Positions 40,956-49,643 of a DNA stretch of 64,000 nt are shown here, in pieces; within the stretch, counting starts at the first letter, position 1, and each line of letters starts with the position of its first letter. This DNA is from Eutrophocola salsuginis (GTDB taxonomy: Bacteria > Pseudomonadota > Gammaproteobacteria > Pseudomonadales > Pseudohongiellaceae). Below the pieces are notes generated by a model. The model was not told the DNA's origin and did no database searches. It worked only from the letters and a program-made list of their open reading frames with translations. The stretch spans positions 1,612,001-1,676,000 of the forward strand of contig JAYQTB010000004.1 in assembly GCA_038147195.1 (NCBI GenBank), in the 5' to 3' direction. A program made the position numbers and the translations under genes.

Positions 40956-43013
40956 ATGAAACTGACATTATTACTAGCCGCCATTCTGGCCGCCTCATCC
41001 AGTGCCCTGGCACAGAATTCGCCCTCCATTCCCTTATCCCCGGCCTATTCGGCAGACGAGCTCACCGCCCTGCCCAGACGCGACTGGACCGGCGCCGGCG
41101 GCAACGTCACAAACCAGCGCTACTCCCCCTTGGACCAGATCAACCGAGACAACGTCGGCGAACTGAAAGGCGTCTGGCGCACGCACCTCAACGGCTCTGG
41201 CCTGGAACCGAAGTATTCCGCCGAGGCATCGCCCGTGGTGCATGACGGCGTCATGTATATCTCCACCGGCGCCAACGACGTATTTTCGCTCGACGTGGAA
41301 ACCGGCGCCATTCTATGGACCTACGAGGCCAACCTGAGCCAGACCATCAGCACCGTATGCTGCGGCTGGGTCAACCGCGGCGTCGTGCTCGGTGATGGTC
41401 GTGTTTACATGGGGCAGCTGGATGGCAGATTGGTTGCCCTCGACCAGGCCACCGGGAAAGTGGACTGGGTCATTCAGGCTGAACGCTGGCAGGACGGTTT
41501 CACGCTTACAAGCGCGCCTGTGTATTTCGACGGGATGGTCATCATCGGCTTCGCCGGTGCCGACCGCGGTACGCGCGGGCGCATCAAGGCCTACGATGCC
41601 TCGAGCGGCGACCTGCTCTGGACCTTCTATACCATTCCCGCCCCGGGCGAGCCCGGTTCTGAAACCTGGGAAGCCGACAACGACAAGTGGATGTATGGCG
41701 GCGCCTCGCTCTGGCAGGTGCCGGCGGTGGATCCGGAACTGGGCATGGTGTATTTCTCCACCGGCAACGCCGGACCGGACTTTGCCGGCGGCGACCGTCC
41801 CGGCGACAACCTGTACAACGCCTCCATCCTGGCCATTGATGCTTACACCGGAGAATACCGGTGGCACTATCAGGAAGTGCATCACGACATCTGGGACTAT
41901 GACGCCAGCAACCCGGTCGTGCTGTTCGATATCGATATCGACGGCCGGATGCGCAAGGGCATCGTCGAAGTGGGCAAGACCGGCTTCGCCTATATCCTCG
42001 ACCGTGAAACCGGCGAACCACTGATCGGCATCGAGGAACGCGCTGTGCCGCAAGAACCCCGCCAGGCCACCGCGGCAACTCAGCCCTACCCGATCGGCGA
42101 GCCTGTGATTCCCCAGGAGGTGCCCATCGCGCCGCTTGGTTATGAGCTCGTCAACCAGGGCCGTATCTTCACCCCGTTCTACGGCCCCAAGCCGGTGCTG
42201 ATCCGGCCGAGCCTCTGGGGCGGCGCAACCTGGCCGCCAAATTCCTACGACCCGGAGCGCGGCTACCTGTTCGTATGCGCGTCGGACTTCCCCGGCACTT
42301 TTGCCGGTGGCGATGAAGAAATGGGCGTCCCCAACCACAGCGAATCCTACATGGGCGGTCGTTTTGGCACCGCGGGCATCGCCCGCCTCGGCCAGTTCGT
42401 CGCCATGGATGTCACCACCAACACCGCGGCCTGGCGCCAGCAGTGGCCGGACCAGTGCTACTCGGGCTCTGTCGCCACCGGCGGCGACATCGTCTTCACC
42501 GGCCGCAACGACGGCCGCTATATCGCCCTGGATTCCAACAACGGCAACCTGCTGTGGGAATTCCAGACTGGCGCCGGCCTCAACGCCCCCGGCATGACCT
42601 TTGAACACAATGGCAAGCAGTACGTCGCTGTGCTGTCCGGCGGCAATTCACTGATCGGCTCTGCCCGCGGCGACAGCGTCTGGCTGTTCGGTCTCGAAGG
42701 CACGCTGGATGAAGCCGAACCCAACGACACCCGCCTGGTGCCGCAGGTCTCCATGACGGAAGATGTCACCGGCGAGGCCGACCTGGCGCAGGGTGCCGAG
42801 GTGTACCGCGTGACCTGCCTGCAATGCCACGGCGAGGACGGCAAGGGCGGTCACGGCGGTGGCGCCCCGTTGACTGAACTGCGTGACATGGCTACGGTGA
42901 TGACCACCATCCGCGAAGGCCGAAACAATATGCCGCCATTGGGCGTAGCTTTGTCGGCCGAGCAGATCCGCGATGTCGCCGCCTTCGTGATGGCCACCTT
43001 CAGCGAAAACTGA
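40956..43013 (+). CDS. PQQ-dependent dehydrogenase with C-terminal cytochrome c, substrate unknown
   Basis: About 685 residues from ATG 40956 (ATG 40947 is an alternative), with signal peptide LTLLLAAILAASSSALA. Propeller repeats are visible (DVETGAILWTYEA, ALDQATGKVDWV, AYDASSGDLLWTFY), plus the vicinal Cys pair STVCCGWVNRG typical of PQQ enzymes. The catalytic region reads HHDIWDYDASNP, and the cytochrome site is TCLQCHGEDGKGG. WDYD places an extra Asp near the cofactor metal. It resembles lanthanide-type enzymes, but calcium-type relatives share it too. It precedes the DUF6152 gene at 43138 by 124 bases on the same strand. Confidence 0.92.
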   Translation: MKLTLLLAAILAASSSALAQNSPSIPLSPAYSADELTALPRRDWTGAGGNVTNQRYSPLDQINRDNVGELKGVWRTHLNGSGLEPKYSAEASPVVHDGVMYISTGANDVFSLDVETGAILWTYEANLSQTISTVCCGWVNRGVVLGDGRVYMGQLDGRLVALDQATGKVDWVIQAERWQDGFTLTSAPVYFDGMVIIGFAGADRGTRGRIKAYDASSGDLLWTFYTIPAPGEPGSETWEADNDKWMYGGASLWQVPAVDPELGMVYFSTGNAGPDFAGGDRPGDNLYNASILAIDAYTGEYRWHYQEVHHDIWDYDASNPVVLFDIDIDGRMRKGIVEVGKTGFAYILDRETGEPLIGIEERAVPQEPRQATAATQPYPIGEPVIPQEVPIAPLGYELVNQGRIFTPFYGPKPVLIRPSLWGGATWPPNSYDPERGYLFVCASDFPGTFAGGDEEMGVPNHSESYMGGRFGTAGIARLGQFVAMDVTTNTAAWRQQWPDQCYSGSVATGGDIVFTGRNDGRYIALDSNNGNLLWEFQTGAGLNAPGMTFEHNGKQYVAVLSGGNSLIGSARGDSVWLFGLEGTLDEAEPNDTRLVPQVSMTEDVTGEADLAQGAEVYRVTCLQCHGEDGKGGHGGGAPLTELRDMATVMTTIREGRNNMPPLGVALSAEQIRDVAAFVMATFSEN

Positions 43014-43137
43014 CGCCCTCTTTTTTCCTTTTTTTGTCCTCAAAGTGGGCATGGTGGTTATTTTGCGCTGTGTAATAATTGGCCGCAGAATACCCTGTCA
43101 TGTCAGGGGTATTGCCGACTTCTGTAATGGGGGAATC

Positions 43138-44259
43138 ATGAAAACGCTGTACCTTTCCGCACGCGCCATCGCATTGGCCGCCTTCGTCATCTTCACCTTG
43201 CTGGCTGTACTGGCTCGTCCTGTCCAGGCCCACCATTCGTTTGCCGCGGAATTCGATGCCGACCTGCCCGGTGAACTGACCGGCGTGGTCACCCAGGTAC
43301 GTTTCAGCAATCCCCACGTGCGCTACCGTGTCGATGTCACCATGCCAGACGGTTCTGTCGAAGACTGGGAGCTGCAGTCCAGCAGCGTCACCTCCCTGCG
43401 CAGCCAGAACTGGACAGATAACACCGTCAAGGTAGGTGACACCATAAGGGTTAGCGGCCAGCTCGGCCGCGGTGGCAGCAAGAAGCTCTTCGTGCGTGGC
43501 ATGACCCTCGCCGACGGCACCGGCTTCGGCACCGCCAGTACACAGCCCGCCCGCACCGTCGATCGCAACGCCATCAATGCGGACGAGTACACCGACTACA
43601 GTTACGGCTCCAAGAACACAGCGCACCCCATGGACATCACCGGCGCCTGGCGACAGGGCTACAAGTTCCGCGTCACCGTCGACGACCTGGAACCCAAGCC
43701 GACCCCTTTCACCGCGGAAGGCCGACGCATATTTGAGAACACCGACAAGTATGACGATACCGCCCTGCGCTGCATCTCGCTCGGGCTACCGCGCATCTTC
43801 GGCAACCCCTACAACATGTCCATTTACGATGCCGGCGATCACTACCTGTTCCTGTACGTCGAGCACAATTCATCTCGCCGTGTGTGGATGGACGGCCGCA
43901 CACCAGCGGCTGACACTGCGCCGACTTCCAACGGCTACTCGGTTGGACACTGGGAAAGCGACAACACACTGGTGATCGAAACCACGCATCTGTTGCCTGG
44001 ATGGCTCGACGGCTCAGGCCTGCCCATGTCCGGTGAAGGCACGAAGACCGTCGAGCGCATCGTGTTCGCCGATGACAAGCTGTCAGCTGACCGCACCATG
44101 GTCATCACCGACCCTTACTACACCCAACCCCTGACCCGCGTGCGCGGCTGGGCCCGGGATAATTTTGTCGACGTGTCCGAGCAGGCCTCCTGCGACCCGG
44201 CCAGCTACTACACCGACCTGCTGGAAACCGGGCAGATCGAAGAATATCTCAAACCCTGA
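43138..44259 (+). CDS. Secreted DUF6152-type protein (His-His mature N-terminus), two-domain
   Basis: 373 residues from ATG 43138. Long signal peptide ending RPVQA, then HHSFAAEFDADLPGEL; the conserved RFSNPHVRYRVDV follows. The C-terminal domain has DITGAWRQGYKFRVTVDD, LRCISLGLPRIFGNPYNM, RRVWMDGRTP, GYSVGHWESDNTLVIETTHL and TVERIVFADD. It is about 45% identical by eye to the 52554 protein in the C-domain. It sits 124 bases after the PQQ dehydrogenase and may act with it. Predicted mature N-terminus is His (inference). Confidence 0.85.
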   Translation: MKTLYLSARAIALAAFVIFTLLAVLARPVQAHHSFAAEFDADLPGELTGVVTQVRFSNPHVRYRVDVTMPDGSVEDWELQSSSVTSLRSQNWTDNTVKVGDTIRVSGQLGRGGSKKLFVRGMTLADGTGFGTASTQPARTVDRNAINADEYTDYSYGSKNTAHPMDITGAWRQGYKFRVTVDDLEPKPTPFTAEGRRIFENTDKYDDTALRCISLGLPRIFGNPYNMSIYDAGDHYLFLYVEHNSSRRVWMDGRTPAADTAPTSNGYSVGHWESDNTLVIETTHLLPGWLDGSGLPMSGEGTKTVERIVFADDKLSADRTMVITDPYYTQPLTRVRGWARDNFVDVSEQASCDPASYYTDLLETGQIEEYLKP

Positions 44260-44284
44260 CCTTAGAAAGAAATGAAAAAGTGTC

Positions 44285-44316
44285 AGAGTCATTTGATTCG
44301 ATTATCAAATGACTCT
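44285..44316. repeat. 13-bp inverted repeat before aguA, terminator or operator
   Basis: AGAGTCATTTGAT, 6-base spacer TCGATT, ATCAAATGACTCT, followed by AACGTTTTTG. It is 25 bases after the DUF6152 stop. It could be a weak, AT-rich terminator of that gene or an operator for aguA. Confidence 0.7.
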
Positions 44317-44331
44317 AACGTTTTTGATTTA

Positions 44332-44337
44332 TATAAT
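44332..44337 (+). promoter_or_regulatory. -10 element of aguA
   Basis: TATAAT 30 bases before ATG 44368; no clear -35 because that region falls in the right arm of the inverted repeat, which would suit repressor control of this promoter. Confidence 0.4.
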
Positions 44338-44367
44338 GCGCGGCCCTCTAAACTCTGGCTGACCGAC

Positions 44368-45360
44368 ATGCCGAGCAATTCACTGACTATCCCCGCCGAG
44401 TGGACGCCGCACCAGGCCATCTGGACCGCGTGGCCGTCCCATGCCGACCTGTGGGAAGACGATCTTGCCGGCGCCCGCCAAGAAGTAGCTGCAATGATCC
44501 GCGCATTAGCGGAAGGCGACACCATTAAGGTATTGGCCTGTGGTGCTGAAGCCGTTGCCTCCGCCGACATCATTCTCGATGACGTGGCAGAGGTAATCTC
44601 CGCCGACTTCGGCGATATCTGGCTGCGCGACACCGGACCGATTTTTGCCATTGACAATGGCCAGTGCGTGGCGCTGCGTTTCCGCAACAACGGCTGGGGT
44701 GGCAAGTATGTACTTCCGGGCGACGATACCGCGGGCGATCTCGTCGTATCCTCGGCCGGCGTGAATGCGCAATACAACGACTTCATCCTAGAAGGCGGCG
44801 CACTCGAGCACAACGGCGAGGGCGTCTTCCTCACCACGCGGCAATGCTTGCTCAATCCGAACCGCAATCCGGGCTGGAACGAAGCAAGCGCAGAAGAACA
44901 TCTGAAAAAAGCGCTGAATTGCAAAAAAGTACTGTGGCTGGATGACGGCCTGGAGAATGACCACACCGACGGCCACATCGACAACCTGGCCCGCTTCATT
45001 GCACCGGATATCGTGTTGTGTCAGTCGGCCAGTGGAGAGGACGATCCGAATGTCGCGGTGTATGAAGCCATCGCCGAAAAGCTGGCAAGTTTTGGCCTGA
45101 ATGTATTTCGCATTCCCTCACCAGGCCTCGTGCTCGATGAAGACGGCGAGGCCATGCCGGCCTCGCACATGAATTTCCTCATCGGCAGTGCCACCGTGGT
45201 CGTGCCCGTCTACAACACGCTTTATGGCCGGGATGCGGTCGAGGCACTGAGGCCATTGTTTCCGCATCACGCCGTGGTGGGTTTATCATCACGGCACCTG
45301 CTCACCGGTGGCGGTTCCTTCCACTGCATAACCCAGCAGCAACCGGTCGTCACGGAATAA
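44368..45360 (+). CDS. aguA: Agmatine deiminase
   Basis: Converts agmatine to N-carbamoylputrescine, the first step of arginine-to-putrescine conversion. 330 residues from ATG 44368. The fold belongs to the guanidino-modifying group. FGDIWLRDTGP and RNNGWGGKY are conserved, the acid/His pair is seen in EGGALEHNGEG and ENDHTDGHIDNLARF, and the nucleophilic Cys is in LLTGGGSFHCITQQQP near the C-terminus. aguB follows after 5 bases. Confidence 0.96.
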   Translation: MPSNSLTIPAEWTPHQAIWTAWPSHADLWEDDLAGARQEVAAMIRALAEGDTIKVLACGAEAVASADIILDDVAEVISADFGDIWLRDTGPIFAIDNGQCVALRFRNNGWGGKYVLPGDDTAGDLVVSSAGVNAQYNDFILEGGALEHNGEGVFLTTRQCLLNPNRNPGWNEASAEEHLKKALNCKKVLWLDDGLENDHTDGHIDNLARFIAPDIVLCQSASGEDDPNVAVYEAIAEKLASFGLNVFRIPSPGLVLDEDGEAMPASHMNFLIGSATVVVPVYNTLYGRDAVEALRPLFPHHAVVGLSSRHLLTGGGSFHCITQQQPVVTE

Positions 45361-45365
45361 GCATC

Positions 45366-46229
45366 ATGGCTGACAAGAAAGCTAAAAAAGGCAATCTCAC
45401 CGTTGCCGCCATACAGACTCACTATGGCGAGGATATGGCGGACAACATCGCGCGTACTGCTGCCTACATAGAAGAGGCAGCAAAGAAAGGTGCACAGTTG
45501 ATTTTGCCGTCGGAGCTGTTCCAGGGCCCTTACTTCTGCACCACCCAGGACGAGCGCTGGTTCGACACAGCTTTCCCCGTAGCCGAACATCCCTGTGTCA
45601 CGGCCTTACAGCCGGTGGCTAAGGCACTTAAGGTTGTCATCCCGGTATCCATCTTCGAGCGCGACGGCCCGCACACCTATAACAGCGTTGCCGTGCTCGA
45701 TCATGAAGGCACAATAATGGGTGTGTACCGCAAGAGCCACATCCCAGATGGACCCGGCTACCAGGAAAAGTATTACTTCCGGCCGGGCAACACCGGCTTC
45801 AAGGTGTGGAAAACTATCTACGGCAACATCGGCGTCGGCATCTGCTGGGACCAGTGGTTCCCGGAGACCGCTCGCAACCTGGTGATGAACGGCGCGGACA
45901 TCCTGCTCTACCCCACCGCCATCGGCTCCGAACCACACGACTCGTCACTGGACACTGCCGCCCCCTGGCGCCGGGCCATGCAGGGCCATGCTGTGAGTAA
46001 CGTCATCCCGGTGGTGGCCGCCAACCGCACCGGAAAGGAAACCGGCCTCGGCGATCCGCAGGCCTTCTATGGACACTCCTTCATTGCCAACCATCGAGGC
46101 GACCTAGTCGAATCCTTTGGTAGGGATGAGGAAGGGGTACTGGTGCACACTTTCGATCTGGATTTCCTGATCACCCATCGCAGTGCTTGGGGATTTTTCA
46201 GGGACAGGCGAGAAGATCTGTACAAATAA
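45366..46229 (+). CDS. aguB: N-carbamoylputrescine amidase
   Basis: Nitrilase-superfamily enzyme that hydrolyses N-carbamoylputrescine to putrescine, CO2 and ammonia. 287 residues. Catalytic triad: Glu in ILPSELFQGPYF, Lys in VYRKSHIPDGPGYQEKY and Cys in GVGICWDQWFPE. The PWRRAMQGHAVSNVIPVVAANR segment is typical of AguB. With aguA directly upstream it forms a complete putrescine pathway from agmatine. Confidence 0.96.
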   Translation: MADKKAKKGNLTVAAIQTHYGEDMADNIARTAAYIEEAAKKGAQLILPSELFQGPYFCTTQDERWFDTAFPVAEHPCVTALQPVAKALKVVIPVSIFERDGPHTYNSVAVLDHEGTIMGVYRKSHIPDGPGYQEKYYFRPGNTGFKVWKTIYGNIGVGICWDQWFPETARNLVMNGADILLYPTAIGSEPHDSSLDTAAPWRRAMQGHAVSNVIPVVAANRTGKETGLGDPQAFYGHSFIANHRGDLVESFGRDEEGVLVHTFDLDFLITHRSAWGFFRDRREDLYK

Positions 46230-46314
46230 CAGCATAAATTACTGATATTTATAGATAAAGTCTTGTTGTGATGCGGTTCACACTTTCAATGGCCTGGCTG
46301 GATGATCGCCGTAC

Positions 46315-46494
46315 CCACTGGTGGATCCCGAATTCATAAAGTTACGGCTGTTCGACTTCGAACTTGTGTCCCTGACCGATACTTCGGCGATCGCCCGCTT
46401 CACCCTAATCTGAGAGCGTACGGGTTATTCCGACGAAACCCATAAGGAATTGGTCTTCACCAATCGCGGCAGCCTCTTGCTGATCAGAGTGTAA
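46315..46494 (+). pseudogene. Possible decayed gene fragment, unidentified
   Basis: A frame reads PLVDPEFIKLRLFDFELVSL...ARFTLI, a TGA stop, then ERTGYSDETHKELVFTNRGS and LLLIRV before TAA. The composition is protein-like on both sides of the stop. The style resembles the end of an NTF2/SnoaL-like domain, but this is a guess. The remaining part of the 46230-46547 gap shows nothing else. Confidence 0.3.
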
Positions 46495-46547
46495 AACAAC
46501 CTTACATTGATGAATCTTAAGCTGGATTAGATCCCCTGCTAGTTTCC

Positions 46548-46628
46548 AGAGAGTCAGTTAAAAATTCCTGTTGCCAGGAATTCGGTAAACTCTCTAGAAT
46601 TTCCCGCCCCCGGGCTGTCCAGCCGGGG
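46548..46628 (+). promoter_or_regulatory. Structured leader before the YkgJ-like gene
   Basis: Two stacked hairpins: 46548-46595 with outer stem AGAGAGT/ACTCTCT and inner stem AATTCCTG-TTGC-CAGGAATT, then 46607-46628 with GGCTG-TC-CAGCC inside CCCC/GGGG. No T-run follows either, so it is not a terminator. It lies 27-108 bases before the start codon at 46656. A cis-regulatory RNA is possible. Confidence 0.4.
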
Positions 46629-46655
46629 CCTCCCAATCCGTTTGATGGAGTCTAT

Positions 46656-47258
46656 ATGCAAAGGCTGCGTGAACTGGCGCGTCTTGTAGAGGCTGTGTTT
46701 GGCGAACTCGAACAAACCTTCAGTGATTACCAGTGTAAAACAGGACTGACCTGCAAGGCCGGTTGTGGCGCCTGCTGCAACAACCCCCAGGTGGAATCCA
46801 CAGTGCTGGAAATGTTGCCGCTGGCACTATCCCTGTATGACCAAGGCCGCGCCGAAAAGGTACTAACGGAACTCGAGCTGTACTCCGGTTTTTCGTGCTA
46901 CCACTATGCCCGTACTTCACTCGACGGACTCAACGGCTCCTGCTCGGTGTACAGCCAGCGCCCAGCCATCTGCAGAATGTTCGGCGCGTCCGCCGTCAAC
47001 GGCAAACACGGCAAGGACCGTTTTTCCGTATGCAAGGTAATAAAGGAAGAAAAGCCCCAGGCCTGGCAGGCGGCCCTCATCGGGGTACAGGAATACCCTG
47101 CCCCGCGCATGACCGACGGCAAGGAACGGGTCAGGCAGATAGACTATGCGCTTGGTCGCAAGGACATGCCAATAAACCAGGCCCTGAAGGCAGCACTGGA
47201 AAAAGTCTTGTTCCAGGCCAGTTTCGGCGGTTTCGAATCCACCGGCCAGGTGGCCTGA
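46656..47258 (+). CDS. YkgJ-family cysteine-cluster protein
   Basis: 200 residues with the metal-cluster motif CKAGCGACCNNPQVE near residue 35, then CSVYSQRPAICRMFG near residue 97 and one further Cys in RFSVCKVIKE. The spacing matches the YkgJ/UPF0153 Zn- or Fe-chelating family, whose role is unknown. It is cytosolic (no signal). It converges on rlmI with 9 bases between stops and has a structured leader upstream. Confidence 0.85.
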   Translation: MQRLRELARLVEAVFGELEQTFSDYQCKTGLTCKAGCGACCNNPQVESTVLEMLPLALSLYDQGRAEKVLTELELYSGFSCYHYARTSLDGLNGSCSVYSQRPAICRMFGASAVNGKHGKDRFSVCKVIKEEKPQAWQAALIGVQEYPAPRMTDGKERVRQIDYALGRKDMPINQALKAALEKVLFQASFGGFESTGQVA

Positions 47259-47267
47259 CGGTCGCGT

Positions 47268-48449
47268 TTACAACACGCGGAAGAACTGCGCCTTGATGTA
47301 ACGGGTTTCTGGAATAGCCGGATGAATTGGGTGATCCATGCCCTGCCCGCCCAGGTGAAACAGCTGCCCGTTGCGGCCCTGGTGATGCATGGCGCCATGC
47401 ACAATACCCGTCAGCACCTCGTCAGTCAGCGGCATAGAGCACGATGCCGACACCAGGATGCCGTTCGCATTTAGCAGTTTGACAGCAAGTTCGTTGATGT
47501 GACGATAGGCTGCCTCACCTGCCTTCTGGTCCTTGCGTTTACGGATGAAAGCAGGCGGGTCAAGGATGACCATGTCGAAGGTTTCCTCGTTAGCCACCAG
47601 CGTCCTCATGACATCAATGGCCTTCCCACGGGTGGCGCCAACCGTGTCCGACAAACCATTGAGAGCGGCATTATTCACGACGCTGTCCAGCGCAGGTTGC
47701 GATGAATCGACGCACAAAACCTCGGCCGCCCCGGCCTGCGCAGCCTGGATACCCCAGCCGCCTACATAGGAAAACACATCCAATACCCGGCTACCTTTCG
47801 CCAGCCTTTGCACCAGGGCCCTGTTGGGCCGGTGATCATAAAACCAGCCGGTTTTTTGGCCCGTTGTAGCGGCGAATTCGAAACGCGTACCGTTCTCCGT
47901 CAGCGAAAGGTGCTCGGGTACATCGCCAATGACATCCACCTCATCTGGCAGGTCCTCGATGTCGCGGCCACCGTGATTGTTGCGCAGCACTATCCCCTTT
48001 GGACCTAACACATCATCGAGCGCTGCCAACAGCCCGTCTTTCGCCAAGTCCATGCCCGCCGTCGCAAGCTGCACCACGCAATGCTCGCCAAAGCGGTCGA
48101 TAACCACCCCCGGCAGAAAATCTGAATCGCCGTACACCAGCCGGTAATAGGGTTCGGCAAAGCAGCGTTCGCGCAAAGCCAATGCCGCGCACAAACGTTG
48201 CGTGAAATATTCCTGGTCCGGCATCTCATTGGGGGTATGGCTGAACACGCGCCCGCAAATCAGCGCTTGCGGGTTCATCATCGCCTGCCCGAGAAACTGG
48301 CCACTGTGGTTATGTACGGAAACCACGTCACCCGGCTGCAAGGTTTTCAGCGGACTGCGGACGGTATCGACCTCGTTGGAATAGATCCACAAGTGGCCTT
48401 TTTTCACGCGGCGGTCGGCGTTTTTACCGAGATAAAGGGTCGAAGGCAT
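47268..48449 (-). CDS. rlmI: 23S rRNA (cytosine-1962-C5)-methyltransferase
   Basis: 393 residues from ATG 48449 (MPSTLYLGKNADRRVKKGH), which matches the family; a TTG eight codons upstream is less likely. It begins with a PUA domain (HLWIYSNEV near residue 20). The Rossmann fold holds LDVFSYVGGWGIQAA near residue 215, and MVILDPPAFIRKRKDQ is the catalytic region. The C-terminal SASCSMPLTDE contains the conserved Cys. It methylates C1962 of 23S rRNA, and converges with the YkgJ-like gene. Confidence 0.94.
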   Translation of the reverse strand: MPSTLYLGKNADRRVKKGHLWIYSNEVDTVRSPLKTLQPGDVVSVHNHSGQFLGQAMMNPQALICGRVFSHTPNEMPDQEYFTQRLCAALALRERCFAEPYYRLVYGDSDFLPGVVIDRFGEHCVVQLATAGMDLAKDGLLAALDDVLGPKGIVLRNNHGGRDIEDLPDEVDVIGDVPEHLSLTENGTRFEFAATTGQKTGWFYDHRPNRALVQRLAKGSRVLDVFSYVGGWGIQAAQAGAAEVLCVDSSQPALDSVVNNAALNGLSDTVGATRGKAIDVMRTLVANEETFDMVILDPPAFIRKRKDQKAGEAAYRHINELAVKLLNANGILVSASCSMPLTDEVLTGIVHGAMHHQGRNGQLFHLGGQGMDHPIHPAIPETRYIKAQFFRVL

Positions 48450-48559
48450 GGTTAGATTGGTCACTTTTGGCAAAGAATGGCCATTAAGGCACAGTCCCCG
48501 TGAATCCTCCAGCCTTATCAGCTCCGTGCCGAGCTTCTAGTAAACTTTCCGGAAACTTC

Positions 48560-49051
48560 ATGCGTATGAATAGCGTGTTGTCATTGATACTAAAAAAACT
48601 GATGAATATCGTCCTGGCCATCCTCGTCCTGCTCATCGTCGCCATGATCGGCATGTTCATCAAGCTGGCGGCTGACAGTCGCGCAATGAACGTCCCCTCC
48701 GGCCTGGTGGACGGCAACCTGCGCCAGTGCCCGTCTTCCCCGAACTGTGTAAGCAGCGAAGTTGGCGAAGACGACAGCCGCTTCATCGCCCCCATTGCCG
48801 ACGCCGATGGCTCCCGCTGGGCCACCCTGGTGGCAAAGGTAAGTGAGATGGATGGCACCAAACTGGTAAACGCAGAAGGCGATTATGCACACTTCACCTT
48901 TCGCACACCTTTGATGGGTTTCGTCGACGACGTGGAATTCCACAACCGGCCTGCCCTGCAGCAGATAGCAGTACGCTCCGCCTCCAGGGTTGGCTACAGT
49001 GACTGGAACGCCAATCGCAAGCGAATCGACGCCATTCGGGCCGCCCTTTAA
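48560..49051 (+). CDS. DUF1499 family protein
   Basis: 163 residues from ATG 48560. Residues 15-38 form a hydrophobic anchor (NIVLAILVLLIVAMIGMFI). The DUF1499 domain begins with the conserved SSPNCVSSE and continues with FIAPI and the end TPLMGFVDDVEFH. It is a membrane-anchored domain of unknown function common in Proteobacteria, often near membrane-stress genes. It is followed by the Mo-hydroxylase operon after 112 bases. Confidence 0.8.
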   Translation: MRMNSVLSLILKKLMNIVLAILVLLIVAMIGMFIKLAADSRAMNVPSGLVDGNLRQCPSSPNCVSSEVGEDDSRFIAPIADADGSRWATLVAKVSEMDGTKLVNAEGDYAHFTFRTPLMGFVDDVEFHNRPALQQIAVRSASRVGYSDWNANRKRIDAIRAAL

Positions 49052-49163
49052 GCATCAGCACACGCCATAACTCCCTGTAATCCCGCTTAATCATGTAAGA
49101 CTTTCGCGTCTGCGAAGTATTGGTATAGACTCGTTACAAACCGACGATCAAGGGGAATGTACG

Positions 49164-49628
49164 ATGGAACTGCGGGTCAATAATCAGGTATTCGATGTGG
49201 ATGTGGAGCCGGAAATGCCGCTTCTGTGGGTCATCCGCGACATGCTCAATCTCAAGGGCACCAAGTTCGCCTGCGGCATCGCCCAGTGCGGCGCCTGTAC
49301 GGTGCATATCGATGGCGAACCGGTACGCTCGTGCTCCTTCCCTGTCGCCGCAGCCGAAGGCAAGGCCATCACCACCATCGAGGGCCTGTCCGAGGACGCC
49401 TCGCACCCGATCCAGCAGGCCTGGATCAAGCACCAGGTTCCACAGTGCGGCTACTGTCAGTCCGGCCAGATCATGGCCGCCGTTTCCCTCCTGGCCAAGA
49501 AAGCCCAACCCACCGATGCGGACATCAACGCAGCCATGACCAACATCTGCCGCTGCGGCACCTACAAGCGCATCCGTGAAGCCATCCACGACGTTGCCGG
49601 CACTACTGCCGAGTTCTACCAGGCTTAA
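49164..49628 (+). CDS. [2Fe-2S] small subunit of a Mo hydroxylase (IorA/CoxS type)
   Basis: 154 residues. Two iron-sulfur domains: CGIAQCGACTVHIDGEPVRSC (plant-type) and CGYCQSGQIM...NICRCGTYKR (helical). This is the small subunit of xanthine-oxidase-family enzymes, here of the two-subunit isoquinoline-oxidoreductase type, as no FAD subunit gene is adjacent. It is 15 bases before the large subunit. Electrons should pass from the Mo site through the clusters to a cytochrome (family knowledge). Confidence 0.93.
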   Translation: MELRVNNQVFDVDVEPEMPLLWVIRDMLNLKGTKFACGIAQCGACTVHIDGEPVRSCSFPVAAAEGKAITTIEGLSEDASHPIQQAWIKHQVPQCGYCQSGQIMAAVSLLAKKAQPTDADINAAMTNICRCGTYKRIREAIHDVAGTTAEFYQA

Positions 49629-49643
49629 GGTGAGGATGACATC

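Noticed and set aside
41313..42608. 431-codon open frame on the minus strand
   Set aside because: It lies entirely antisense to the PQQ dehydrogenase at 40956, is very rich in Gly, Ala, Val and Asp, and has no recognisable domain; high GC makes such shadows common.
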